Shown: positions 45,101-51,209 of the stretch, in pieces | Layout: the number at the start of each line of letters is the position of its first letter | Position numbering within the stretch: position 1 is the stretch's first letter | Origin: JAEXOD01 sp043805435 | Lineage (GTDB): Bacteria; Bacteroidota; Ignavibacteria; Ignavibacteriales; Melioribacteraceae | DNA length: 64,000 nucleotides | NCBI GenBank assembly: GCA_043805435.1 | Contig: JAZDHY010000100.1 | Location: 1-64,000 of the forward strand | Direction of reading: 5' to 3' | Made by a program: the position numbers and the translations under genes | Notes under the pieces: model-generated | Databases searched by the model: none | Told to the model about the DNA's origin: nothing | The model's input: only the letters and a program-made list of their open reading frames with translations

Positions 45101-45111
45101 TATTAAAGTAA
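39142..45111 (+). CDS. Giant T9SS-secreted protein with Asp-box (YCF48-like) propeller and choice-of-anchor domains
   Basis: I prefer ATG 39142, whose product has a clean signal peptide (MRKLFLPLLVILLFVFTFNS, cleaved after YAQ) and GAGG upstream; ATG 39085 would add 19 residues without function. The 1989 residues begin with about twelve DGGxTW-type Asp-box motifs (residues about 60-680), as in YCF48/BNR propellers. Two jelly-roll choice-of-anchor modules follow (about 705-875 and 995-1140). A further beta-rich region leads to the C-terminal sorting domain with LSQNYPNPFNPTTRVNYSVP and a terminal KKFVLLK. It should be exported by T9SS and anchored on or released from the surface. Binding target is unknown. 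A strong terminator follows; it is monocistronic. Confidence 0.85.
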   Translation: MRKLFLPLLVILLFVFTFNSYAQENSVWKWQHETPQGNTLRWVEMFDANIWYAGGYSGTFIKTTDAGLSWTFHHKVGRNYGNSGQKSSDYDAHWFTQNHGIVVGSSGTIAITNDGGTTWVEPTTNPLLTTSTITLYQIYFMNDNVGYIAGTTGTLLKTTDGGNNWALISAGVTSNFYDVYTADDVTINVATTSGNIRRTTDGGTTWATVNTGATTVMYKLHFIDALRGFSAGSTGKCYTTADGGATWTAALGTGSIVLPSTATFYDIDNVGSTIYLTGYSFYNFKSTDNGTTWDTVGVVAPVAQQPWTSTYYASDFSATGEPFLTVGAFGLINKRTSVSDIKTYTTLVKPGQINDVWSNASGKIITVGAPSSAGTVFDQFMYSTDNGATWKISATTKGQSVQSDKPIFVEEQQNIEENKNSIDVVNPKSAIWALQMLNDNDGFACGTFGAIYKTTNGGVSWDSVAAGIPNTITLKKIDFVNANVGWVFASAPSTATNVSWKTTDGGATWVAQTLYTAVGTIWAADMVNENVGYIANNNPKPWKTTDGGATWVAQAFVDGGYTAGYVYDVQMFDQNNGYMTGSAGRFYKTTNGGANWDTLTVPTRDYVFYNLSFIDQNIGMVVGYTGVSFNTTDGGATWGSINTNGSNMYNVNYRTGDAKAITDFYSVGSNGYIFKAGITTPNPQVSSFPYVQSWDGVDFLPTGWTQSSPTSKLFTRVTAGTYPTCVPKDGTHMLKYACYDYSSGANATLVSPEFAFPAGDFKVKFWMYRDAGYVSSVDKVEIYYNTENNAATATLLGTINRNMTLAPVVAAAGWYEYSFDLPNTTTGSGRVIMLKAISAYGNNIYLDKFSVEEISNVSVDWCNLQWPLTSTIMEGESVTVYAQAYINGVTLNPGATPNLDCWIGVSSTDTDPATWTNWIPATFNVNSGNNDEFMANIGSDLPQGTYYYASKFQYLGGIITYGGTGGFWNNNSGVLTVNPLTINNFPLVQGFESTTFPPAGWVKEDLNGGKPWVRLTTSPHTGLASAAYAYSSTLPGDDYLFTPALNLQAGKTYYISYYYKAGSTNYAEKMKVVIGDAPSAASVDSVLADHPNILSVTYLNNMVYFTAPTSGLYYVGFQCYSDADMLNLYLDDVEIGIVLDNDYAITELVQIDAIPNPFKESIDLKGVPTETTLDVKSVTGVVSRASNNYVPVYSSEDFTTNLVSYINSTPFAEGYRPVNLYARVKNQGLLSNPYTFNYSFNGVAGSAINKPGLPFNGMDSLGFSATPTARGTFTTITGIVSAGDTTNVLNNAKTNFKTLVYPDPMIKIKYDNGSNIQSTYIGLGVSTSQFTAAVRFKATENMRLANIDAFYRNEANADSVTVKVWAAGTDSLAPGTLIYVKKFAGENYITAGDAGAYVTLPLGNNAPTFLTDQTYWVGIQFAAAITYPLGAHNTGFVPGHSFYTANDTLWSPLVITTERAWMIRVIGIPYTPPQYNTLWERSASQNNMPSWFLTTHLERGLAFGNTTSATKSNPRVFVASRNGGTFVKIIDAVTGTDAGELNTTGLAGGTYVINDVECSADGKIFAGNLTLNISTSPFKVYMWDNETSLAVNVISYSGGSLAARIGDKFTVVGDYSAGTAVVYAASATAGIPKVFKWTMAGGVFVNEPTVISLSDNVTTGTPSSASVGPLPNGDFYWKGTSFPLKKYTADGTLVGTIATTIIASGGNAVRYIGEIGDYEFVAVFQYGAGNENCKLLKVPKATIADATIYDVTPTLGTNVNTNGAGDVAIGMRGDGTADIYVLSTNNGLGAYRTISPVPVELTSFIASADNGIVTLSWITATEVNSKEYVIERQSGSSWVAVGSVNAAGTTTEPKEYTFTEKISGSSVYSYRLKMIDLDGTFAYSSVVEVEIGLPATFQLSQNYPNPFNPTTRVNYSVPVDSKVTFELYDITGQRVAVLFNADIKAGYYTLDISANSYRLASGVYIYRMTASSLTDGKNFVNSKKFVLLK

Positions 45112-45130
45112 TAATACTCAATTTATAAAC

Positions 45131-45162
45131 AAAAAAGGCTGTCTGTGAAGACAGCCTTTTTT
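45131..45162. terminator. Bidirectional intrinsic terminator
   Basis: AAAAAAGGCTGTCT-GTGA-AGACAGCCTTTTTT has a 14-pair perfect stem and T-runs on both strands. It ends the T9SS gene on the plus strand and the SUMF1-type gene on the minus strand, whose stops flank it. Confidence 0.92.
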
Positions 45163-45185
45163 GTTATAAAAATGTTTGTTAATTA

Positions 45186-45884
45186 TTACATGTTTTTAGC
45201 ACATCTAAACCCTATCATACCGTTGCGTTTATGCGGAGCTAATCTATGTCTGTTGGATAAACGTAAGAAATAACTATCGTTAAAAAACGAACCGCCTCGT
45301 AAAACCTTTAATGTTCCAAAAGAAGGCCCCATCGGGTTATTTTCAATTCTTTCGGAGTAATAAGTTTCGTTATACCAGTTACTACACCATTCCCATACGT
45401 TTCCGCACATGTCATATATGTCTAATTCGTTTGGTTTTTTAATTCCAACCGGCATTGGATTTTCCGAATTTCTGCAAAACCAAGCAATTTCTTCAGGATC
45501 ATTGCTGCCACAAAAAATAAAATTGGAAGATTTAATACCGCCTTTTGCAGCAAACTCCCACTCCGCTTCGGTTGGAAGACGTTTGCCAACCCATTTGGCA
45601 TATTCAACCGCTTCCTGCCAAGAGATATTTACCATAGGACAATTTTCGTTAAATTCCCAATCGGGTAAATGTGGAAATTCTTTACCAACGGAACCGCAAT
45701 ACAAATAATATTGTCCGGCGGTAACCGGATATTTATCTAGCCAAAAGCTGTTTACAAAAACATTATGTATAGGCATTTCATCCGATTCTCCTTCGTTGCT
45801 TCCCATGTTAAAGGAGCCTCCATTAATAAATACCATACCACGCCTTTCCTTTTGGGGTACTCCAAGTTCATATAGTGACGACAT
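45186..45884 (-). CDS. SUMF1/formylglycine-generating-enzyme-fold protein without the catalytic Cys pair
   Basis: The 232 residues match the C-type-lectin-like SUMF1 fold, with FINGGSFNMGSNEGESDEMP, VNSFWLDKYPVT, RLPTEAEWEFAAKGG, NVWEWCSNWY and VLRGGSFFNDSYFL followed by GFRCAKNM. In true formylglycine-generating enzymes two Cys lie after the RGGS motif; here that stretch (NDSYFLRLSNRHR) has none. It is therefore unlikely to activate sulfatases and may be a binding or structural relative, or an EgtB-like or other diverged member. No signal peptide is seen. GGAGGAAATAGT gives a strong ribosome site. No sulfatase gene is nearby. Confidence 0.8.
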   Translation of the reverse strand: MSSLYELGVPQKERRGMVFINGGSFNMGSNEGESDEMPIHNVFVNSFWLDKYPVTAGQYYLYCGSVGKEFPHLPDWEFNENCPMVNISWQEAVEYAKWVGKRLPTEAEWEFAAKGGIKSSNFIFCGSNDPEEIAWFCRNSENPMPVGIKKPNELDIYDMCGNVWEWCSNWYNETYYSERIENNPMGPSFGTLKVLRGGSFFNDSYFLRLSNRHRLAPHKRNGMIGFRCAKNM

Positions 45885-46266
45885 ACTATTTCCTCCAAAA
45901 TTTCTTTATATATATAAACAATTATTGTGGATAAAATCAATAGGCTAATTAAATTATTTTATCTTTTAAATTCGTTTTATTAATAGTAATAATGAATATT
46001 TACTTTTTTTTTCTAAAAAAATCTTATAATTATAAAATATTATTTGAGGCGCGATTTTATCTTGTTTTCGATTACAAAAATATTTAGTTTAACACTATAA
46101 AAACAAGTAGTCTCTTTCTTCTTTGTTTTGTTATAAGTCGGAATTTATGTGATGTAAATCAAATCAATATTATTAATAAAAACAAATCGATTAAATTACA
46201 GAACTATTTAATTATTTGTACGACTTAATAACAAACAATATTTTTTTATTAAATTATTATATTATT
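45885..46266. other. Divergent intergenic region upstream of the SUMF1 and DUF116 genes
   Basis: This AT-rich stretch of about 380 bases carries the promoters of two divergent genes. Its one notable site is the FNR/CRP-like box described separately at 46149-46162. I see no exact TAnnTTTG element and no other coding frame. Confidence 0.5.
46149..46162 (+). promoter_or_regulatory. Candidate CRP/FNR-type binding site
   Basis: GTGAT-GTAA-ATCAA matches nine of ten arm bases of the FNR-type palindrome TTGAT-N4-ATCAA. It lies about 105 bases before the DUF116 start. This is a short match in an AT-rich region, so chance occurrence is possible. Confidence 0.35.
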
Positions 46267-47424
46267 ATGAATTTCATTACATACATTCTTAATTTGGATA
46301 ACAGCACACAAAACGAATATTATTTGAGGATTAAAGAATTTACCGACGAATTAGTGCTTAGTACTGATAAAGAATACAAAAGCTTATTAAATAGATATAT
46401 ATCATTTCTAAAAAATAGCAGATTGGAAAATATTAGAAGTTGGGAAGAATATTATTATGATCTTTTAATGATTGGAGTAGTTTGGAATTTATATTTAAAT
46501 CACTCAATAAATTTATCTTATATAAATTATAAAATATTTTCGGGGTTAATTAAATTACGGAATATAAATGAAGCTGTAAAAAAATATGCGGATTTATTAA
46601 GAGGCGTTTTGGCAACTTTATTTTTAACCAAATCGAAATGTGAACCTGAGATATTAAACATTCCTGTAAAAAAAAAGATTAACAAACTAATCCGATGGAT
46701 GTACTCAACCAACGAATTTAGGGAAGAGGTTAAACGGGTAAAGTTATTTGCAGAGTTTATAGATTCAATCTCCGAAAAAGAAAGCAGCTTGTTTCTGTTA
46801 AAAATAATTAATAATTCTAATTTGTTTAGCCAAAAAGCAAAAAACAAATTAGGTATTTATACTAAAAATGTCGAAAAATTTATTAAAAATGATTTGAAAA
46901 GTTATAAATGGAAAGAAGATTTTATTTTTTGCGGCCGTTCGGAAATTGAATACCATTTAAGTATGCTGGGTGCCGAATTGATGAATAGAGCATTTAAAAC
47001 TGATTTTAATAACACTACACAAAGGGCTGTATTGCTGCCAGCCTGTATGCGTTTAAAACAAGATGGTAGCTGTAAAGCGTTAAAAAAAGATTTGAACCTT
47101 ATTTGTACCGGTTGTGCAGATGAATGTAATATAAATAAATATCGCAAAGCCGGAAAAGTATTAAATTACAAAACGTTTGTTATTCCTCATTCGTCTAATT
47201 TCTCAAATTGGTTGAAAAAATGGGCTGTTGGACAAAACATTGGGGTTGTTGGAGTTGCATGCCCGTTAAATTTAATAACCGGCGGACTTGAATTAAAGGC
47301 TTTAGATATACCTGCACAGTGTTTGTTATTAGATTATTGCGGGTGTAAAAATCATTGGTCAAAAACCGGTATTCCTACCAATATTAATGAAGAGCAGTTA
47401 AAATTAGTGTTAAAAAAAATATAG
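46267..47424 (+). CDS. DUF116-domain protein
   Basis: The C-terminal 150 residues are a DUF116 domain with many Cys: LLPACMRLKQDGSCKALKK, LICTGCADECNINKY, VGVACPLNLITGG and LLLDYCGCKNHW. These could bind an Fe-S cluster or another metal. The N-terminal 230 residues are helical, charged and unrecognised. Start ATG 46267 gives 385 residues; an upstream in-frame TTG at 46216 would add 17 without a ribosome site. DUF116 proteins occur mostly in anaerobes, often near radical SAM or lipoate/biotin-related genes; no such gene is here. No function is assigned. Confidence 0.75.
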   Translation: MNFITYILNLDNSTQNEYYLRIKEFTDELVLSTDKEYKSLLNRYISFLKNSRLENIRSWEEYYYDLLMIGVVWNLYLNHSINLSYINYKIFSGLIKLRNINEAVKKYADLLRGVLATLFLTKSKCEPEILNIPVKKKINKLIRWMYSTNEFREEVKRVKLFAEFIDSISEKESSLFLLKIINNSNLFSQKAKNKLGIYTKNVEKFIKNDLKSYKWKEDFIFCGRSEIEYHLSMLGAELMNRAFKTDFNNTTQRAVLLPACMRLKQDGSCKALKKDLNLICTGCADECNINKYRKAGKVLNYKTFVIPHSSNFSNWLKKWAVGQNIGVVGVACPLNLITGGLELKALDIPAQCLLLDYCGCKNHWSKTGIPTNINEEQLKLVLKKI

Positions 47425-47620
47425 TATAAAGTAAGTCTGGTAAAAATGGGCATATTTTTAGATATTTCATTCAACTTGGAACAAATACTGCATGTCTTGT
47501 TAAAATATTTTGTAATAAATTAATAAGAAAAATTTGTAAATTGATGCAGAAAATTGTTTTTATTGGCAATATTTTTTGGTAAATTAAAATATAGTATTTC
47601 ATTTCTAATTTGCAAAAAAA

Positions 47621-48010
47621 ATGAGTAGTAATAAGTTGGAGATAAAAGTGAAAAGTACTTTTGTGTTTGATGAAGAAGCAATGAATGAAATAAACGAATA
47701 TGATATCGGTACTATTCGTTCAAAGATACACGAAATGGACTCGATAGAAAAACGTATAGAGTTTTTAGAAATATCCATTGAAAAAGTAAATGAAATACTG
47801 TATATAATTAGTACAGATATTGAAGAATATTTTTCGGATGAAGGTGGTAACGACCAAGATACACAAAAAAATATTTCTGTTGCAAATTATAAACAACTGG
47901 TTTTGCGTAATTCGAGATATTTTTTGGTGGAGGAGCTAATAATTTGGAAAAACGAACTCATTTTAAATCTTAAAAACGAATTAGCAGAATTAAAAAAAAC
48001 AAAAGCGTAA
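47621..48010 (+). CDS. Hypothetical helical protein
   Basis: I do not recognise this 129-residue protein. It is acidic and mostly helical, with heptad-like Leu/Ile spacing in residues about 35-65 and a second coil near the C-terminus (LIIWKNELILNLKNELAELKK). No Cys, membrane segment or signal peptide occurs. Its size and two coils suggest a small scaffold or partner protein. It stands alone between the DUF116 gene and the cydB terminator. It is probably real because its codon use and length are consistent with the neighbours, but no ribosome site is strong. Confidence 0.6.
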   Translation: MSSNKLEIKVKSTFVFDEEAMNEINEYDIGTIRSKIHEMDSIEKRIEFLEISIEKVNEILYIISTDIEEYFSDEGGNDQDTQKNISVANYKQLVLRNSRYFLVEELIIWKNELILNLKNELAELKKTKA

Positions 48011-48070
48011 TTGTTATTGTATATTTTGTACCAACCAAATTACAAAAAACATTTGAACAGTAAATAATAG

Positions 48071-48108
48071 ATAGCTGTCTTCAAATAAAACAAAGACAGC
48101 TATTTTTA
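48071..48108. terminator. Intrinsic terminator between the hypothetical gene and cydB
   Basis: ATAGCTGTCTT-N11-AAGACAGCTAT is an 11-pair perfect stem followed on the plus strand by TTTTATTTT. The minus-strand T-run is poorer, but it may also end the convergent rrf2-cydAB transcript, whose last stop is eight bases away. Confidence 0.8.
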
Positions 48109-48115
48109 TTTTAAA

Positions 48116-49138
48116 TTAATATCCGTCATCTCCAAGTATTACTTTCCCTTTAAACACTCTGTAAATATAAATAGAATACCCAATAACAACAGGCATTCCA
48201 ATTAATGCCATAATTAGCATAACAACCAATGTGTTTTGTGAAGCAGAAGCATTATAGATTGTTAAGCTATATTTCTCTAAATTAATGCTTGAAGGAGCTA
48301 AGCGGGGGAAAATAGCTAATGCCGAAATTAAAATAATAGTAGCAATCATTACCGAAGATGCCGTAAATGTATATCCGGTTTTTTTTGCTTTTAACCCAAT
48401 AGGGATATAAATTATTGACCCGAGTAATAAAATTACTAACACGTAAAAAATTGGATTTGAAAAACTGTCGGCAAATAAATAATTTGAACCGATATAAGCA
48501 TAAATAGTTGCAATAATGTATAAACCTACAAAAATATAATAACTGTTTTTAGCAAAAGTGAACATCTTTTTTTGTTGATTATCGGTTGATTTTATTGTCA
48601 TATATATTGCACCATGCATAATAAACATAAATAATCCAACTAAACCAACTAAAACCGAAAACGGGTTTAACAATGTAAAAAAGTTGCCAAAATATTGGGC
48701 GTTATATCCAATTGGTATGCCATTTAAAATATTACCAAATGCTACACCATATAATAAAGCGGGTAGAAAACTACCAAACACAAATGCTAAATCCCAAACT
48801 TTTTTCATCTTATCATCGTGCGAGTGTTTCCTAAACTCAAATGAAACTGCTCGAGCTATTAATCCGAATAAAAGTAATATCATTGCTAAATAAAAACCGC
48901 TAAATACTGTTGCATATACAACAGGAAAAGCAGCAAAAATTGCTCCGCCACCTGTTAATAACCAAACTTCATTACCATCCCAAACGGGACCAACGGCGTT
49001 TAAGTTTACTCTTTTTTCGTTATCATCTTTTGCAAAAAAATGCAAAATCCCAACCCCTAAATCAAAACCATCAAGTATTGCATACCCAATAATTAAAACC
49101 CCCACTAATAAAAACCATATAATATTAAGGTCAATCAT
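48116..49138 (-). CDS. cydB: Cytochrome bd quinol oxidase subunit II
   Basis: CydB is the second large subunit of the bd-type terminal oxidase, which reduces oxygen with quinol and resists NO and sulfide. The 340 residues span about eight or nine helices. Family features are IWFLLVGVLIIGYAILDGFDLGVG at the start, GPVWDGNEVWLLTGGGA and FEFRKHSHDD. It overlaps cydA by four bases, so translation is coupled. No small CydX-like gene was seen directly after it. As the last gene of rrf2-cydA-cydB, it probably follows the same control as the regulator. Confidence 0.95.
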   Translation of the reverse strand: MIDLNIIWFLLVGVLIIGYAILDGFDLGVGILHFFAKDDNEKRVNLNAVGPVWDGNEVWLLTGGGAIFAAFPVVYATVFSGFYLAMILLLFGLIARAVSFEFRKHSHDDKMKKVWDLAFVFGSFLPALLYGVAFGNILNGIPIGYNAQYFGNFFTLLNPFSVLVGLVGLFMFIMHGAIYMTIKSTDNQQKKMFTFAKNSYYIFVGLYIIATIYAYIGSNYLFADSFSNPIFYVLVILLLGSIIYIPIGLKAKKTGYTFTASSVMIATIILISALAIFPRLAPSSINLEKYSLTIYNASASQNTLVVMLIMALIGMPVVIGYSIYIYRVFKGKVILGDDGY

Positions 49139-50538
49139 GCTTTAACCTCCTTGGATTTAATAAAATTTGGACCTCTGTTTATTTCTTTTTTAAGGAAATG
49201 AAGTAAAAAAACCAATAAAAATAAATCAATAATTGCAAAAAGAATAATTGAAAATAATACTTCACCTGCCGGTACACTAAACGAAATTGCATCACGGGTT
49301 TTCATTAATTTCCATACAACCCAAGGTTGTCTCCCAACTTCTGCAGCAATCCAGCCTAATTGGCATGCAATTAACGGTAAAGGAATAGACCAAACTAAAA
49401 TTTTTAGGAATTTTTTACTTGTATATAAAGTATTTCGTTTAAGCTTATATACTGCAATACCCATTATAAGGATAAAATACATTCCGAGGGCAACCATATT
49501 ATGATATGAAACAAATGTTATAAACAAAGGGGGAATGTTTTCGCGCGGAAATTCATTAATCCCTTTTATTTTAGCATTCATATCTCCAAAAGCCAGCCAG
49601 CTTAAAATTCCCGGAATTTCAATTTTGGCTTTTAGTTCCGGTGGTTTATCGGTTGGAAAAGCAAATAAAACAACAGCAGCAGCGTCTTGAGTTGTGTATA
49701 ATCCTTGAATTGCCGCAAATTTTTCGGGCTGAGTTTTTGCTACTTGTCTGCCATGTTCATGTCCAAAAGGAAATACTTCTAAAAGCGAAACAATAAAACC
49801 AAAAATTACCGCAATTTTAAGCGATTTTTTCATTAAATCGACATCTTTATTTTTTAAAATAAGATATGCAGATATACCTGCCATAAAAAAAGCACCGGAA
49901 ATTAACGCTGCATCCACCGTATGGAAATAACGTACTAAAGTTGAAGGATTAAATACGGCACCCCAAAAGTCGTTTAATTCGGCACGTACAAATTTAAGTG
50001 CGGAGTGTTCCATTGCGGCAAACGTTTCGTTTGATATTATTTGGCCGGTTTTCATATTTTTTAATATATAACCGGTTGGGGTTTGCTGCCACGAATTTGC
50101 AACAATAATCCAAAAAGCAGAAAGGGTTGCACCAAATGCAACCATTAAGGAAGAAAACCAATGAACCTTTTTTGAAACTTTATTACGACCAAATAAATAA
50201 AGTCCTAAAAAAGTAGATTCAAGGAAAAAAGCAAAAATACCTTCAGCTGCTAACGGGGCACCAAATATATCGCCAACAAATTTACTGTATTCTGCCCAAT
50301 TAGTGCCAAACTGAAATTCCATCACAATACCTGTTGCAACACCAACGCCAAAAACTAAGCCAAATAATTTTCCAAAAAATTTGCCAAGCTTAACATAGGC
50401 CTCTTCTTTTCTTTTCCATCCTAACGTTTCAATAATAAATATTAACCAAGCTAAACCAATTGAAATGGGAGGGAAAAGAAAATGGAATCCTACAGTCATT
50501 GCAAACTGAATACGACCTAATAAAACAGGATCTAACAT
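49135..50538 (-). CDS. cydA: Cytochrome bd quinol oxidase subunit I (short Q-loop type)
   Basis: CydA carries the three haems and the quinol site. His19 in TVGFHFLFPP is the haem b595 ligand position; GRQPWVVWKLMKT contains the conserved GRQPW motif and a YFHTVDAALISGAF stretch holds the second His ligand. The 467 residues are shorter than the Escherichia coli form (about 520), indicating a short quinol loop as in many Bacteroidota and Gram-positives. It begins 33 bases after the upstream rrf2 stop and overlaps cydB by four bases, so the order is rrf2-cydA-cydB on one strand. This suits micro-oxic or NO-exposed growth of an otherwise anaerobic-leaning cell. Confidence 0.95.
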   Translation of the reverse strand: MLDPVLLGRIQFAMTVGFHFLFPPISIGLAWLIFIIETLGWKRKEEAYVKLGKFFGKLFGLVFGVGVATGIVMEFQFGTNWAEYSKFVGDIFGAPLAAEGIFAFFLESTFLGLYLFGRNKVSKKVHWFSSLMVAFGATLSAFWIIVANSWQQTPTGYILKNMKTGQIISNETFAAMEHSALKFVRAELNDFWGAVFNPSTLVRYFHTVDAALISGAFFMAGISAYLILKNKDVDLMKKSLKIAVIFGFIVSLLEVFPFGHEHGRQVAKTQPEKFAAIQGLYTTQDAAAVVLFAFPTDKPPELKAKIEIPGILSWLAFGDMNAKIKGINEFPRENIPPLFITFVSYHNMVALGMYFILIMGIAVYKLKRNTLYTSKKFLKILVWSIPLPLIACQLGWIAAEVGRQPWVVWKLMKTRDAISFSVPAGEVLFSIILFAIIDLFLLVFLLHFLKKEINRGPNFIKSKEVKA

Positions 50539-50571
50539 TTTTATACTCCTTATGTAAGTTAAAAATAACTG

Positions 50572-51033
50572 TTAAATATTATCTAAAGTGTTAATTAATG
50601 TCTTTGAATTTAAACAAGATTTTTTTGTTTTATTTAATAAAACAAGGTTATATAAAGTTTTACTTTGTAATAAATTTTGCACCAAATTTTGCGCCTCACT
50701 CCAAACAGCATGAACTGAACACCAGTTGGTTCGATGACAAAAGTTTGGCTCAAAAAAACATTTATTAAAAAGAATTTTCCCGTCAATAGCTTCCACAATT
50801 TCTAATAAATTAATTTCCGTTGCCGATTTTGTAAGTTTAATTCCACCACCAATACCTCGTGTCGATTCTACCAGTTCGGCTTTTGTTAAAATTGAAAGAA
50901 TTTTGCGTAAAAAAGGCTTTGGTATCTCCGCTTCTAAAGCAATTTGTGAAGTCTGAAAAATTTTTCCAAATGGTTGTTCGGCTAAAAACAACATTGCTCG
51001 GATAGCGTATTCACCGGCTATTGTAATTTGCAT
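50572..51033 (-). CDS. Rrf2-family transcriptional regulator with a potential Fe-S cluster site
   Basis: The 153 residues hold the Rrf2 winged helix (MQITIAGEYAIRAMLFLAEQ, IPKPFLRKILSILTKAELVE) and, in the sensor part, three Cys spaced CX6CX5C (KCFFEPNFCHRTNWC). Similar Cys triads bind Fe-S clusters in IscR and NsrR, making this a likely sensor of NO, oxygen or Fe-S status. It precedes cydA by 33 bases and is thus the first gene of a likely self-regulated oxidase operon. A 41-bp palindrome lies just upstream and is a good operator candidate. The cluster type and ligand are inferred, not shown. Confidence 0.85.
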   Translation of the reverse strand: MQITIAGEYAIRAMLFLAEQPFGKIFQTSQIALEAEIPKPFLRKILSILTKAELVESTRGIGGGIKLTKSATEINLLEIVEAIDGKILFNKCFFEPNFCHRTNWCSVHAVWSEAQNLVQNLLQSKTLYNLVLLNKTKKSCLNSKTLINTLDNI

Positions 51034-51067
51034 AAAGTATCACTTTTTTTTATGTAATATAATGCTT

Positions 51068-51108
51068 TTTTTAATAAAGTGGATAAAAATTATCTACTTT
51101 ATTAAAAA
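51068..51108. promoter_or_regulatory. Long palindrome, candidate Rrf2 operator
   Basis: TTAATAAAGTGGATAA (51071-51086), AAA and TTATCTACTTTATTAA (51090-51105) form a palindrome with 15 of 16 matching arm pairs, extended by three more T/A pairs on each side (51068-51108). It sits 35 bases upstream of rrf2 and about 100 upstream of the divergent kinase. The symmetry is far beyond what AT-richness alone suggests, because the GTGGAT/ATCTAC core is included. Confidence 0.65.
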
Positions 51109-51139
51109 TATTTTAATTATCGTTGTTTTTATTATAAAG

Positions 51140-51147
51140 TATATTTG
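51140..51147 (+). promoter_or_regulatory. Putative -7 element of the PAS/PocR kinase gene
   Basis: TATATTTG matches TAnnTTTG exactly. It lies 62 bases before the kinase ATG, predicting a start of transcription near 51154. The nearest upstream TTG (51123-51125) gives a 14-base spacer, shorter than usual, so only the -7 half is supported. Confidence 0.4.
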
Positions 51148-51209
51148 TTATATTAAATATTATAATGAAAAATTGAATTTCAAAATAAAATATTAATTCG
51201 GATTGGCTT

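Noticed and set aside
45186..45884. Annotation as a sulfatase-activating formylglycine-generating enzyme
   Set aside because: The Cys residues needed after the RGGS motif are absent, so only the fold is claimed.
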